Positions 50,701-60,114 of a stretch of 64,000 bases of DNA are shown piece after piece. The stretch's first letter is position 1. Each line of letters opens with the position of its first letter. Below the pieces are notes generated by a model, which saw nothing but the letters and a program-made list of their open reading frames with translations, was not told where the DNA came from and did no database searches. A program made the position numbers and the translations under genes. The DNA comes from Scleropages formosus (Eukaryota > Chordata > Actinopteri > Osteoglossiformes > Osteoglossidae), in the NCBI RefSeq assembly GCF_900964775.1, contig NC_041826.1, positions 19,242,112 through 19,306,111 on the forward strand, written 5' to 3'.

Positions 50701-52641
50701 ATTATTTGCACCATGTGCACGAACACAACAAAGTGTTGTGACGCCACATGGTCACTGACCTGAAACACCAGGCAATTCCTCGCTTTAACCACAACACCAA
50801 TCTTCTCCAGCTCTGCTGTGTACTTGGCAAAAGTGACTTGTTTGCCATTGATGCTGTACTCCGACGAATCCCCTGAAGTCAAAACATGGGCGAAAAGTTA
50901 CAGTGACAAACTCGATTTTATCCTAAAATGAAATTCAACACATGCTAGTGGACTTTTCTGCTCACCACAACTGCAATATAAGCTGGTTGTTACCTATAGT
51001 TGTTACCATGACGATATTATTAGTCTCTGCTTAGTTGATCTCTTTGGCTGAGACAACATCAACGTTAGATGATCAGCTTTACGGTGAGTTACCAATTGAG
51101 AGCATTCTTAATAGAAGCCTTAACAGTGCAAGACTAACAGCACTACGTGGTACACCGTCGACCGTCCAAAAGGCAAACCTCCCACTCAGGGCAGATTTAT
51201 GATTGATCAGTGTGACCCTTCCAGTACTCCAGATCTGAGACCACACAAAGAGGCTCTTGTAGGGGTCACAGCTGCTGGCTTTAGACCCAAAGGTTACATA
51301 CAGGTTTGAGCCCCACTTCCAGCTGTAGAATGCTTGAGCAGGGTACTTACCCTGATCTGCCCAGCTGTATAAATGTAAGTAGCTTAACAATGTAAATCAC
51401 TTTGGAGAAAAGTTTCAGCTGAATGAATAACTGTAAGTGGTTCTGATGTGGCTCACACAAATTGCATATTATTAACTATAATGGATGGGGGACATGGTGG
51501 TGCAGTGGGTTTGCCCAAGTCCTGCTATCCAGTGGGTCTGGGGTTTGAGTCCTGCTTGGAGTGCCCTGCGATGGACTGGTGTCCTGTCCTAGGTGTGTAC
51601 CCTCCCCCTGTGCCTTATGCCCTCTGTTGCTGGGTTAGGCTCAAGCTCCCTATGACCCTGCATAGGACAAGTGGTTTGGGACAGTGTGTGTAACTATAAT
51701 GGGTGGCACAGTGAGTAGTGCTCCTGTCTCACAGTGCCTGGGTGGTGCAAGAAGATGTGGGTTAATCCCTACTCAGTCTTTGTGGACTCTGCATGTTCTC
51801 CCTGTGTCTGTGTGGGTGCTCTGGTTTCCTCCCACAGTCCAAAGATGTGCTGTTCAGGTTCACCTGCAGTGTGTGAGTGTCAGAGAGAGTGTGTTCCACT
51901 GCTGTATGGATGAGTGACTCATTGTTAGTAATGTATCTAGCAGTGTAAGTCACCTTGATGAATAAGGTGTGTGGGCTGATAACACTACACAGAGTTCACT
52001 GGAAGCTGTTTTGGACAAAAGTGCCTGCTAAATAAATAAATATATGATGCAGCAAAGGCATTTTGTCCAAGGTCATCTGCAGTGTTTGCTCACCGACTTT
52101 ACACTGATCTACCCATTTACACCGCAGAGCAATCTTAAGGCACCTTTTCCTTTGCAAGCACACAACGGGGCACGAGCTCGGGCCTTTGTAAGTTCTACTG
52201 ATGCTTAGGAAAGGGTGGGGACCTGCGACGCTCCTGCAGAAAAGCAGCTCCGCTCCGTCGTCCTCGCAGTACAGCATGGCCACGCTGGCGGCGCGGGCCA
52301 CCGGCCGGCCCACGTGCGCGCCGTGGACCAGGTCGCGCACGTGCTTCACGCGCAGGCTGGCGGCGCGCTCGCCCACCACGAAGCTCACGGCGTCCATCAG
52401 GTTGGACTTGCCTGCGTCAGAGAGAGAGAGAGAGAGAGAGGATAAAGAAAAGAAGAGAGAGAGGATAAAGAAAAGAAAAAATAAGGGAAGAAGAGAGAGC
52501 GCCCAAGACGAACCGGGCAGAAAGTAACGCACCGGATCCGTTCGTGCCGATGATGCAGCTGAACCTGTGAAAGGGCCCGATCACCTGCCTTCCCCGCCAC
52601 GACTTGAAGTTCTCGACAACTATCTGCTTGAGATAGCCCAT
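35723..52641 (-). CDS. smc1b: Structural maintenance of chromosomes protein 1B (meiotic cohesin)
   Basis: Meiosis-specific SMC1 of the cohesin ring (with SMC3, REC8/RAD21L, STAG3). 25 exons: 52641-52533, 52411-52223, 50872-50760, 50314-50111, 49868-49630, 49387-49129, 48197-48057, 47877-47795, 47702-47495, 47084-46899, 45289-45113, 43641-43495, 41841-41704, 41469-41353, 41157-41051, 40834-40693, 40438-40293, 40168-40015, 39639-39541, 38639-38483, 37451-37297, 37045-36894, 36745-36676, 36309-36199, 35815-35723. The frame is open throughout: 1231 residues (human SMC1B 1235, also 25 exons). Walker A is at 32-39 as GTNGSGKS, with Thr for the usual Pro. Then coiled coil, a hinge at about 505-685, returning coiled coil, LSGGEK at 1123-1128, and Walker [12 protein letters not shown] at about 1147-1157. 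[14 protein letters not shown] and [13 protein letters not shown] favour SMC1B over SMC1A. Several donors are weak and two are GC. The exon 9 start could be off by a few bases. Confidence 0.94.
37870..37960 (-). repeat. SINE tail remnant
   Basis: Reverse complement of the fish SINE tail (tttagttgatgtcattatcc, aaggtgacctacaatgtt), in intron 20 of smc1b. Only the tail is recognisable. Confidence 0.5.
39181..39345 (+). repeat. SINE family A, shortened and old
   Basis: Head tggtgcagcgggtttgcccg, B-box ggttcgagtcctgc, tcctgtcctgggtgtgtccc; part of the 3' body is deleted, ending in a short TG run. In intron 19 of smc1b, antisense. Confidence 0.75.
42085..42531 (+). repeat. SINE family B split by a family A insertion
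   Basis: The left part (42085-42173) has agcggttagagttgctgtct and ends in gagcaaggtaca. The right part resumes at 42385 with the same gagcaaggtaca and runs to agctaaatgtaaatgta. The 12-base repeat is the target-site duplication of the inserted SINE A. In intron 12 of smc1b. Confidence 0.88.
42174..42384 (-). repeat. SINE family A nested in SINE B
   Basis: The reverse strand shows the family A head beginning with a run of G, B-box ggttcaagtcctgc, tgtgtcccctccccctcc, and a TG-containing tail next to the left duplication. Younger than the SINE B it interrupts. Confidence 0.88.
42575..43444 (+). mobile_element. Decayed Tc1-type DNA transposon
   Basis: The forward strand carries a degenerate Tc1 transposase: [19 protein letters not shown] and [10 protein letters not shown] from the N-terminal half, [20 protein letters not shown] and the PQSPDLNII-type region (ccagtcgccagatctaaaca) from the catalytic half, with stops and frameshifts between. 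The right end is ttcaccccctgta, a Tc1-like inverted repeat end next to a TA. The matching left end is not visible. It lies in intron 12 of smc1b, opposite to the gene; certainly inactive. Confidence 0.85.
44766..44973 (+). repeat. SINE family B, full length
   Basis: Head agggacagcaggtggttaga, B-box cgggttcaaatcccacc, gagcaaggtacttaccctaa, tail ending in gagctaaatgaataaatgta. In intron 11 of smc1b. Confidence 0.85.
45507..45718 (+). repeat. SINE family A with target-site duplication
   Basis: B-box ggttcgagtcccgc, ccgtcctgggtgtgtcccct, tgcttgggacaagcggtttc, TG tail. Flanked by ttttccccta (45497-45506 and 45719-45728). In intron 10 of smc1b, directly before a LINE fragment. Confidence 0.88.
45729..46700 (+). 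mobile_element. LINE 3' end (L2/CR1-like)
   Basis: The end of a reverse-transcriptase polyprotein is readable in pieces: [20 protein letters not shown], then [20 protein letters not shown] and [11 protein letters not shown], followed by frame changes and a [20 protein letters not shown]-like stretch in another frame. The 3' UTR ends near acgacaataaactctcgaat, as in fish LINEs of this clade. 5'-truncated and inactive, in intron 10 of smc1b, opposite orientation. Confidence 0.75.
48383..48608 (+). repeat. SINE family A with perfect target-site duplication
   Basis: Head gggtgcggtggtgcagcggg, B-box ggttcgagtcctgc, an extra ccccct repeat in the middle, TG tail. Flanked by tattctacatta (48371-48382 and 48609-48620). 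In intron 6 of smc1b. Confidence 0.92.
48849..49053 (-). repeat. SINE family B, full length
   Basis: Reverse complement of tail (tttattcatttagctgatgc), gtaccttgctcaagggtact, B-box region and head caccagctgctcc. In intron 6 of smc1b, about 75 bases from exon 6. Confidence 0.85.
51255..51435 (+). repeat. SINE family B, diverged
   Basis: ggggtcacagctgctggctt, B-box-like caggtttgagccccact, gagcagggtacttaccctga, tail ctttggagaaaagtttcagc. In intron 2 of smc1b. Confidence 0.75.
51485..51690 (+). repeat. SINE family A at the 5' edge of a SINE C
   Basis: gggggacatggtggtgcagt, B-box ggtttgagtcctgc, ggtgtcctgtcctaggtgtg, TG tail. The 12-base duplication taactataatgg (51473-51484 and 51691-51702) ends where SINE C begins. 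Confidence 0.85.
51703..52046 (+). repeat. SINE family C, near full length
   Basis: Head gtggcacagtgagtagtgct, gcatgttctccctgtgtctg, cctcccacagtccaaag, gatgagtgactcattgttag, tail gtgcctgctaaataaataaa. In intron 2 of smc1b, close to exon 2. Confidence 0.85.
52424..52500. repeat. GA-rich tract
   Basis: (AG)n followed by gaaaagaagag-type purine-rich DNA inside smc1b intron 1. It forms the pyrimidine-rich stretch ahead of the exon 2 acceptor on the coding strand. Confidence 0.8.
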
Positions 52642-52833
52642 TTTACCGCGCCACGAGTTTAGACTGAACTCTTACACTAAGTAAACTCGTTCTGTGAAGG
52701 AAAAGTGCAGGAAACCCGAAGCTACACGGCTAAACCTCGATGTCCTCAGGCTCACTGACGAGGACGTGCTGGTAGCGACCGTAGGCGTAGCCGAAGTCAG
52801 TCCTGCCTCAGTATCGCACTTTCCACTTCTCAG
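52642..52833. promoter_or_regulatory. smc1b promoter region, possibly bidirectional
   Basis: The DNA just 5' of the smc1b start codon is CG-rich. On the + strand it ends in a strong splice donor (cttctcag then gtaagttttc, border at 52833), as expected for the first exon of a divergent transcript. In human, SMC1B shares such a promoter with RIBC2, but no ribc2-like coding exon is visible here. Confidence 0.4.
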
Positions 52834-53584
52834 GTAAGTTTTCACGTCTGCTCTGTTGTATTCGCGTATAAAGCGACAGATTTTGCAAATCTATGTTGCG
52901 TGGCGAGAGGAAATTTGTACCGCTTTTTTGCACGGGACTCGTACAGCTCAGGCGAGCTAATTGGCCAGTTCGACGATGGCGCGAATTTTCCGCAAATTGG
53001 CCACTGGGGGGCGGTGTCGTTCTCACCGCGGCTTCGCGCGCAAAACGCTTCGCTTTATTCATATTAGAAATGGCAACAGTCCTCGGTATTGTACTGGGCA
53101 CATAGAGCATAAACCCCGGAGAGGGGCGCACCCCCCCCACGCTATTATTTTTCATCTGCACATGGTGGCATAATTTTTTTTTAACCATGTTTCTTGTCTC
53201 ATCAAAAGAAACAGCAGTTATGATTAATAACCTTACTCACAACATTGGTGACATAATCAATTTTACAACGATTTACCTCTTTACACAGCAGGGAATTGTC
53301 CCTGTATCAATTCAGGGTAAATAGGAACCTTCAGACTGCAGGGGACAGTCCTAACAGGAGAGCTATTTACTGGGGAGCAGCGATGGATGGGTAGTAACAC
53401 TTTACATTTACTCCAGTATTGCTGTAAATGTTTAGAGGGATTACGTTTTTCACAGTAGTTATTGGGATCGATATTTTTTTGCTCTTCCTCCAATACATTT
53501 GTGAACAGTAAAATGTCCCAAATATTTCTTTCACCTTGTTTCTTTTCAATTTTTCACATTTAGTATTAAACAATAACTTTTTGT

Positions 53585-53900
53585 CCCCACAGTCAATGAG
53601 GTCAATATTACCTATGATGTCTTCTGTGGATCAAGAAAGCTACACTTCTCCACCACCTGCTCCACCCCCTCACAAGGGGCCCAAAATGGACGGCCCATCG
53701 GATCTCAAGCTTGGCACTGATGTGGTGGAATGAACTCCCCCTGTTCCTCAGAACTGCTGATTCCCTTAGAGTTTTCAAGAAGGGTCTCGAAACTCATTCC
53801 TTTCAGACCTGTTTCCTTCTTGAGTTTGTCCTTCACCACCTGCTGCTTTTATGTGCCTATTTCCCTATTTTTATGCCACTGCGATGGACAGTGACTGGAA
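53585..53900 (+). mobile_element. LINE 3' fragment (L2-type)
   Basis: Encodes WNELPLFLRTADSLRVFKKG and ETHSFQTCF in one frame, the usual C-terminus of fish L2-type reverse-transcriptase proteins. The upstream part is frame-shifted or unrelated. 5'-truncated and inactive. Confidence 0.7.
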
Positions 53901-54450
53901 TACATGCACCATAATAACAGCTGTAATGAACAAATAATTGGTACTTCAATAGTCATGTTTATGTATCTTTTTCGGTTGCCTTTGAGAAAACTCTCTGTCA
54001 AAGGCTGAAAAATGAACATAAATGTTAAGAATATATTCATTTCCATGTTGTGAAATTTGAGTTGTATTAAACAGATCTTTGTTTTTTCAGTTATTCAATG
54101 TGCCACTCATATTTTATTAATTGAAGTATAACTTTAGATAACTATCAAATCAGCTAGACTTGAGCAAAGCAAATTCACAGAATGTATCAAACAATATAGG
54201 ATTGTACTTTACATTGAATTCTGAGGATCTGAACTGCCTGGATATTTCAAGAGTGTTTCCTTGTGTTCAGGTTTTCTTATTATGGGACAACTGACAGTGT
54301 AGCCAGTAGGGATCATGACTTGTAACAGTTTTATTTCTGCTCCCGCCACTACTGTTGCTATTGAGCATTGGATTTACCCTGAACTACTCTAATATAAATA
54401 CCATTTTTGCCATGTTCATATGTAGCACTGGCCCTTAAAAGGTGAACTGG
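53901..54450. other. AT-rich spacer
   Basis: No gene or clear repeat recognised. Confidence 0.4.
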
Positions 54451-54454
54451 TCAC

Positions 54455-54605
54455 CCTAAATTGCCCATAGTGTGTGTATATATGTGAGTGAATGACTGTC
54501 TGTATGACTGCGCTGTGATGGACTGGTTTGTGTCCCATCCAGGGTGTCTTGTGCCGTAAGGACAGGCTCCAGACCATTGCAACCCTGCACTGGATAAGCA
54601 GCTAT
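54455..54605 (+). repeat. SINE/LINE-tail remnant
   Basis: tgcccatagtgtgtgtata, gctgtgatggactggtttgt, cccatccagggtgtcttg, ctggataagcagctatcagt: a tail of the L2 type used by several fish SINEs. Confidence 0.6.
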
Positions 54606-54932
54606 CAGTAGTAAGTGACTTGTAACACCAAGCAGACTGTAGTCTTTTATTTGTTTTGTATTTTTGACTAGTCTAATTGACAATATCTAATTTTATTGAC
54701 ACAACAGATATCATTTATTGAAAAGATATGTATGTCAATATCTACATATGTAGATATAGGTAGCTATAGGGGCAGTTTGTAGTATAGTGATTAGAACGGC
54801 TGCTTTTGGATCCTAAGATTACAGGTTTGAATCCCACCTCCAGCTGTTGTATCCTTGAGCAAGGTAATTACTCTAAATTGCCTCTGTAAGAATTATTTAA
54901 CTGTATAAATTATTGTCGGTAGCTTAACTGTT

Positions 54933-55130
54933 GGGGGCGCAGTGGGTTGGACAAAGTCCTGCTCTCTGGTGGGTCTGGGGTTCGAGTCCCGGTTGGGGTG
55001 CCTTGTGACGGACTGGCATCCCATCCTGGGTGTGTCCCTTCCCCCTCCAGCCTTTCGCCCTGCGTTGCCGGGTTAGGCTCTGGCTCCCCACGACCCCGTA
55101 TGGGACGAGCGGTTTCAGTTAATGTGTGTG
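54933..55130 (+). repeat. SINE family A nested in SINE B (forward)
   Basis: gggggcgcagtgggttggac, B-box ggttcgagtcccgg, tgtgtcccttccccctccag, tatgggacgagcggtttcag. Perfect 12-base duplication agcttaactgtt (54921-54932 and 55131-55142). Confidence 0.92.
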
Positions 55131-55169
55131 AGCTTAACTGTTAGTTGCTTTGGAGAAAGGAATAAACTA

Positions 55170-55380
55170 CAGAAACACACACACAGTCTGAACCGCTTGT
55201 CCCATAAGGGGGTCACGGTGAGCCGGAGCCTAACCCAGCAACACAGGGCGTGAGGCTGGAGGGGAGGGGACGCACCCAGGACGGGACACCAGTCCGTCGT
55301 GAGACACTCCAAGCGGGACTCGAACCCCAGACCCACCAAGAGCAGGACCTGGTCCAACCCACTGCGTCACCGCACCGCAG
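55170..55380 (-). repeat. SINE family A nested in the same SINE B (reverse)
   Basis: The reverse strand begins ctgcggtgcggtgacgcagt, has B-box ggttcgagtcccgc, and ends with a CA/TG tail near 55180. Duplication aataaacta (55161-55169 and 55381-55389). Confidence 0.9.
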
Positions 55381-55833
55381 AATAAACTAAAAGAATGTAA
55401 ATATATTTCCTTCCATTAGCTAGAACAATATTTAAGCTTTGCTAGTGGTTCAGAACATTAAAAAAAACTAAATCTGAACCAAAGTGACTTCAGTACTTGA
55501 GTATTTTTTTTATCTTAAGGAAATGTTGGATGAATCTTTGTACCTGTGATTCTAAAAAAAAATAACAGTACTTTTTGACAGCTCTGCACACCTCTGTTTT
55601 GGAGTGCGTGCACAAAAGAGGATGCAGGGTGACGTCTATGAACACGAGACACTCGATGGCGGCCTGGACGGTGGAAACAGGAACGCAGACGGGAACTGAC
55701 CAAGGGGAACCAACACTGTCAGCCTTTTCAGGACTGTGGAGTTTTTCAATGAAAAAACAAACATATTTAGTGACTGTTACACTTTGTCTCAGCTTACATT
55801 TAATTTAGCATACATATTTTACCCTAAAACGGC

Positions 55834-56168
55834 ACGGTGGTGCAGCGATCGCACAGTGCATGGGAAGTACGAGAGAACGTGGGTTCGATCTCCGCTCGGT
55901 CTGTGCGGAAGGGGCATGTTCCTCTGCGTCTGGTGAGTTTATTCCGGGTGCTCCAGTTTCCGTCCAAAGACGTTCAGTTCAAGTGAATTGGTGACTAAAT
56001 TGCCAGTAGTGTGTGAATGGGTGAGTCACTGTATGTGTGTGTGTGACTATTCTGCGACGGAATGGCCTCCCTTTCGGGATGTACCCCCTTCAGCCTTGCG
56101 CCCAATGCTTCAGAGATAGACTCCAGATAACCATGACCCTACTCAGGACAAAGTGGTATTTGAAATTG
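55834..56168 (+). repeat. Chimeric SINE: family C head, family A-like tail
   Basis: The head acggcacggtggtgcagcga, gtgggttcgatctccgctc and ggtgagtttattccgggtgc match family C. Then gcgacggaatggcctccctt, cagccttgcgcccaatgctt and atgaccctactcaggacaaa match the family A end. The last SINE C blocks and the V-type tail are absent. Confidence 0.65.
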
Positions 56169-56191
56169 GTTGCATTTACCCTAGAACTGTC

Positions 56192-56517
56192 CTAGGGTGA
56201 CACAGTGATTAGCCCTGCTGTCTCACAGCACCTGGGTGGTGTGAGAGGACATGGGTTCGATCCCCGCTCAGCCTGTGCGGAGTTTGCATGTTCTTTCTCT
56301 GTGGGTTTCCTCCCACAGTCCGAAAACATACTGTTCAGGTTCACCCATAGTGTGTGTCTGTGTGTCTTCCACTGATGTATAGATGAGTGACCCAGTGTAA
56401 GTAGTGTATCTAGCAGTGTAAGTCACCGGGGTGAATAAGGTGTGTGGGCTGATAACACTACATAGAGTTCATTGGAAGTCTCTTTGGAGAAAAGTGTCTG
56501 CTAAATAAATGTAAGAT
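56192..56517 (+). repeat. SINE family C, near full length
   Basis: Head ggtgacacagtgattagccc, B-box atgggttcgatccccgc, gtttgcatgttctttctctg, gatgagtgacccagtgtaag, gggctgataacactacatag, tail aaagtgtctgctaaataaat. Confidence 0.85.
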
Positions 56518-56599
56518 TTATGGCCATCCCTATGTGGTTCACATACTTTCTACTGTAACTGTAACCTTAACATTGTAAGTTGCTTCTAAATGAATAAAT

Positions 56600-56678
56600 G
56601 TAATGTGACCCTCCCCCCCTGCAGCCCTGTTAGGCTCCAGTTCGCCGGGACCCCACTCGGGACAAGCGGTTTCGGACT

Positions 56679-56721
<43 letters not shown>
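56600..56721 (+). repeat. SINE family A 3' fragment with long (TG)n
   Basis: gaccctccccccctgcagcc, ggctccagttcgccgggacc, cactcgggacaagcggtttc, then about 20 TG units. The head is absent. Confidence 0.8.
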
Positions 56722-56723
<2 letters not shown>

Positions 56724-56852
56724 ATGAAGAACTTGAACAGCCAACTGTTCTATCTGGCGGAAAAAAAATTTACTGAAGTAATTCAACACAAGGATACAAC
56801 AGCAAGGTAATATTTCCTTTAAAAAAGTCAATGCTGCAGTAGGAAGTGTTGA

Positions 56853-57046
56853 AACATTTGTATTTGTCTGCCGCTTTTCTCCAAAGTCACTTACAATGTT
56901 AAGGAATTCACACTTATTTACCCATTTATACAGCTGAGTAATTTTCCTGGAGCAATTTTAGGGTTAAGTACCTTGCCCAAGGGTACTAGCAGTACTACAG
57001 CTGGAGGTGGGACTCGAACCTGCGACCTTTGGGTCCAAAGGCAGTA
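56853..57046 (-). repeat. SINE family B
   Basis: Reverse complement: ccgcttttctccaaagtcac, gtaccttgcccaagggtact, ggaggtgggactcgaacctg, tttgggtccaaaggcagtag. The outer head is missing. Confidence 0.8.
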
Positions 57047-57590
57047 GGGAAAGGCTGTCATTGTCCATGTATTTGTTATATGGAAAGTATTTGTTCTGAG
57101 TCCTGTTTCAGCGCTGTCTGTTTTGGCAAAAATGGGAAAATTAGAACCTGCTATAAACGCAATCATCTGCTAAATAAATAAAGAGCAGCTGATTTTCCTA
57201 AAATTATTTCATACAGAGTAGTTAAGACACTAATTCAGGAAACCGTATGCCACATGTGTCATTATCATGTCTCTTAAACACACTTTCTGTAGCCATAAAA
57301 GTGAAATTAGTGACAACAACCCGAACTATAATATTACACATTAAAAAAAGAAATACCGCATAAAACTACATTTAATATCTTATAGCAGGCCTACTACGTT
57401 AGACAATGTTATTGATAACAAGGACCATAATGAACAAATTATACTAAACATACCAGTGTTTTTTTTCATCACAGTTTTTGATGTAAAAATTGCAGCCTGC
57501 TGCTTAATGCTGTTCATTTTATTATTAGTTTGTGCGGTTGCCGTTTCAGAGATACGCTATTCATGTTGCTTTTTTTTCCGGGGGAAGCTG
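57047..57590. other. AT-rich spacer upstream of the cdkn1a promoter
   Basis: No gene recognised. Confidence 0.4.
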
Positions 57591-58330
57591 TAAAATGGAG
57601 CGCGCCGGAGCCGCTCGCTCACGTTGCAAGTCAACGTGACCGCGGACGCGAAGCGAGTCCGAGGCGAAACGTGGGAATGTGTGTCAGGGGGGCGCGCGCG
57701 GGAAAGCGGCGCGCGCTGCCAAGAAATCTGACCTACTTCTTCTCGCGGCGCTCCGCTCCCGCCCTCCCCCGCCAGTGCCGATATTTTTAAGGGAAAAACG
57801 AGTTACGAAGCGCGTGACGGAGTGATACGCGCATTTTCTGTATTAATGTAATTTATGACCCAATCGGGCTTCACAGCAAGGCCGCTTGTCTCGCTTCTGC
57901 GAAGGAGCGCGCCCATTCGCACAGTTCGCGCGGTTCCGTACGAGAGCACGCTGCCCTCCAACTGCTCCTCTTCGCGGCGCTCAGCCCGAGCGCGTCGCCT
58001 GCGCACGCAGCCATATTCGGCAGTTGAGGAGGCTGGGTTTGGCGCGCGTCCAGCTCTCGAGGGCCGATTGTTGTGGAGGCTGTCACGTGAGTAACTTAAC
58101 AGCGGGACGTCCCGCGGCCGCGGCTTCATAACAAACAGGGGGAGCGCGCGCGGCTCGCTCGCAGCCCAGCCCTGGACTACGCCTCCGGGTGCCCTGTCGT
58201 GTTACACCCGGGCGCGCGCGCGTGCTGCGAGAGCCGTGCGTGCGAGCGAGCAAAGTTCTCCTCCGGGACCGTTTGGTTTGATGCGAAGAAGCTGGAAGAC
58301 TCCGAAGAGTGAGCGCGTGCTGCGTGAGTA
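57591..58330 (+). promoter_or_regulatory. cdkn1a: CpG island and inferred untranslated exon 1 of cdkn1a
   Basis: Dense CG dinucleotides over some 700 bases. A palindromic E-box TCACGTGA lies at 58083-58090. A good donor (gctgc then gtgagtaac, at about 58324) suits the end of a non-coding first exon, as in mammalian CDKN1A. I found no perfect p53 response element by eye in this block. Confidence 0.5.
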
Positions 58331-58744
58331 ACAAGTTTTGTAAACATTTTTTTTTACAAGATGAAATTAATTTGCCCGTGCGGTTCGTGGCAGCAGCAGG
58401 AGCCCGTGATTTCGCGGTAGAATGTAGAGTTTGTCGGGGATGTGACGGGTGAAACGAAGGGAGGAAGGTAGCGCGTAGTGCGTCATGCCATGGTCATGTG
58501 CGCCGCCTCCCCGGCAAGAAAATCCCACTTTTCTTGTAGTCATCGGGATGTGCAGAACAGTTTGTGCTTTGCCGTTTGCATGCGGCTGCGGAGGGACTCG
58601 AGTGCTACGTACGGGGGCCGGGCTGTGCGCGAGGCACCAGGGCACCGGGGCAGTGGGGCGGTAACCCGATCCGCACCGCGCCCACTTCTCCTACACAAAC
58701 AAGCCTGCATTGCGTATGGGTAGTAAGGTGTGTCAAAACAATCG

Positions 58745-58780
<36 letters not shown>

Positions 58781-60110
58781 ACGAGATGTTGCCGCACTTG
58801 TACTCTGCATTTCGGCAAAGAAGAACAGATACAGTGTTTCCACTTCGGTCCAGGTTCACTTGGAAAAAGATTGGGATCATCATGGTTCTGTATCAACTCC
58901 AAGGGTGTGTTGAATTATTTTGGTTTCACAGCTTTTCGGAGTGTTTACTCTCCTGCAGTGCTAAACGTGGGTTCTTTTAAAAAATGTCCTTGTTCACGGT
59001 CTCTTTCCGTGGAAAGTCGTACAGAAAATCCGTAGCAGGAATGAGTAGGACACGCACATCCTTTGCACAGTTGTGATCTGAATTGTTTTGAATTCACTGG
59101 ATTATTCTTATTATTAAATGGATTTTCCGGCTATAGTAAGACGAAGGGAAAACGTTTCTGTTTTAACTCGCGGGAGAGGACGGAATTTAGTTTACTGTAT
59201 GATCCTCGCACAATTTTACTTTTAACCCAGAATTTAGTTTAGGGTAGTTAAACTACTTCGGTTTCGAAAACACATTGTCAATCTTTTTCTGAAAAATCTA
59301 TTTCTGTTGGCCTGACACCTTTCACAAAGGCGCTTCATTCAGAATGGTAATTATTTACCACTTTATACACCTGGCTTTTAGTCTTGTATCGCTGCAGTAT
59401 AGTGGGAGTGGAATTCGAACCCGTGACCCTCAGATTTGAATTGAATTGAAGACTTGAGAAGGTGCGATACAACGAAATTACAGGAACGGCTATGAACGCT
59501 ACACCACCTGCTGGTGAAATAACCCACTTTCACATGATTGGGTGAAAACGACTCTCGTAGTTCTGCAAACATTTCACCATATGCAGGCAAATACTGGTTT
59601 GTGAACAAAATCTGCCCTGTGCGCAATAGTTTATTGCAGTAATTAAGGAAAAATAAAATCAGCGGCGCACTGGCGCCACCTGCAGTTCGTTTGCTGTATG
59701 ACAGTAACGGCTTGCGCGTCGCAAATTGGATTTTGTCGCATTATTATTATTATTATTATCGATTGTTGTAGAAATGAAAGGAATTAGACCCGACGTCGAG
59801 GAGAACGTGTTTCTGGCGCGAAACCCCCTCCCTCCTCCTTCTCCTTCTCCTCACCTGTGTTCCTCTGAACCAACCGTGCGCGGGTTTTAACAGTGTGTTC
59901 AACGCGACTGGCGGGAAGGCGCGTGCACAGCCCCCACCCCCACACAGCGGGGGGGGGGGGTGAAAACGGCACAGGAGTCCTTCCACTTCTGAGGAAATGA
60001 AAGTAACTTGATTAGAACACACCACCAAGAGGTACATTTTGACACGCTCCCTTAAACAGAGTAAACATTATGCATACTTGGTGGGCTGGTGATCCATTTA
60101 TTACACACAC
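58331..60110 (+). other. Probable cdkn1a intron 1
   Basis: No coding sequence recognised. It contains a poly(A) run at 58749-58778 and, at about 59380-59515, a degenerate reverse-strand SINE head (attcgaacccgtgacc, cgctacaccacctgctgg). Confidence 0.4.
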
Positions 60111-60114
60111 ACTG

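Larger units (their letters stand above)
54766..55400 (+). repeat. SINE family B interrupted by two SINE A copies
   Basis: Pieces at 54766-54932, 55131-55169 and 55381-55400 join into one SINE B (ggcagtttgtagtatagtga head, gagcaaggtaattactc, gttgctttggagaaagg, ataaactaaaagaatgta). The gaps are family A copies in opposite orientations, each with its own target-site duplication. Confidence 0.88.

Noticed and set aside
55911-55922. p53 half-site-like word gggcatgttc upstream of cdkn1a
   Set aside because: A single half-site inside a SINE with no adjacent second half-site; not enough to call a response element.
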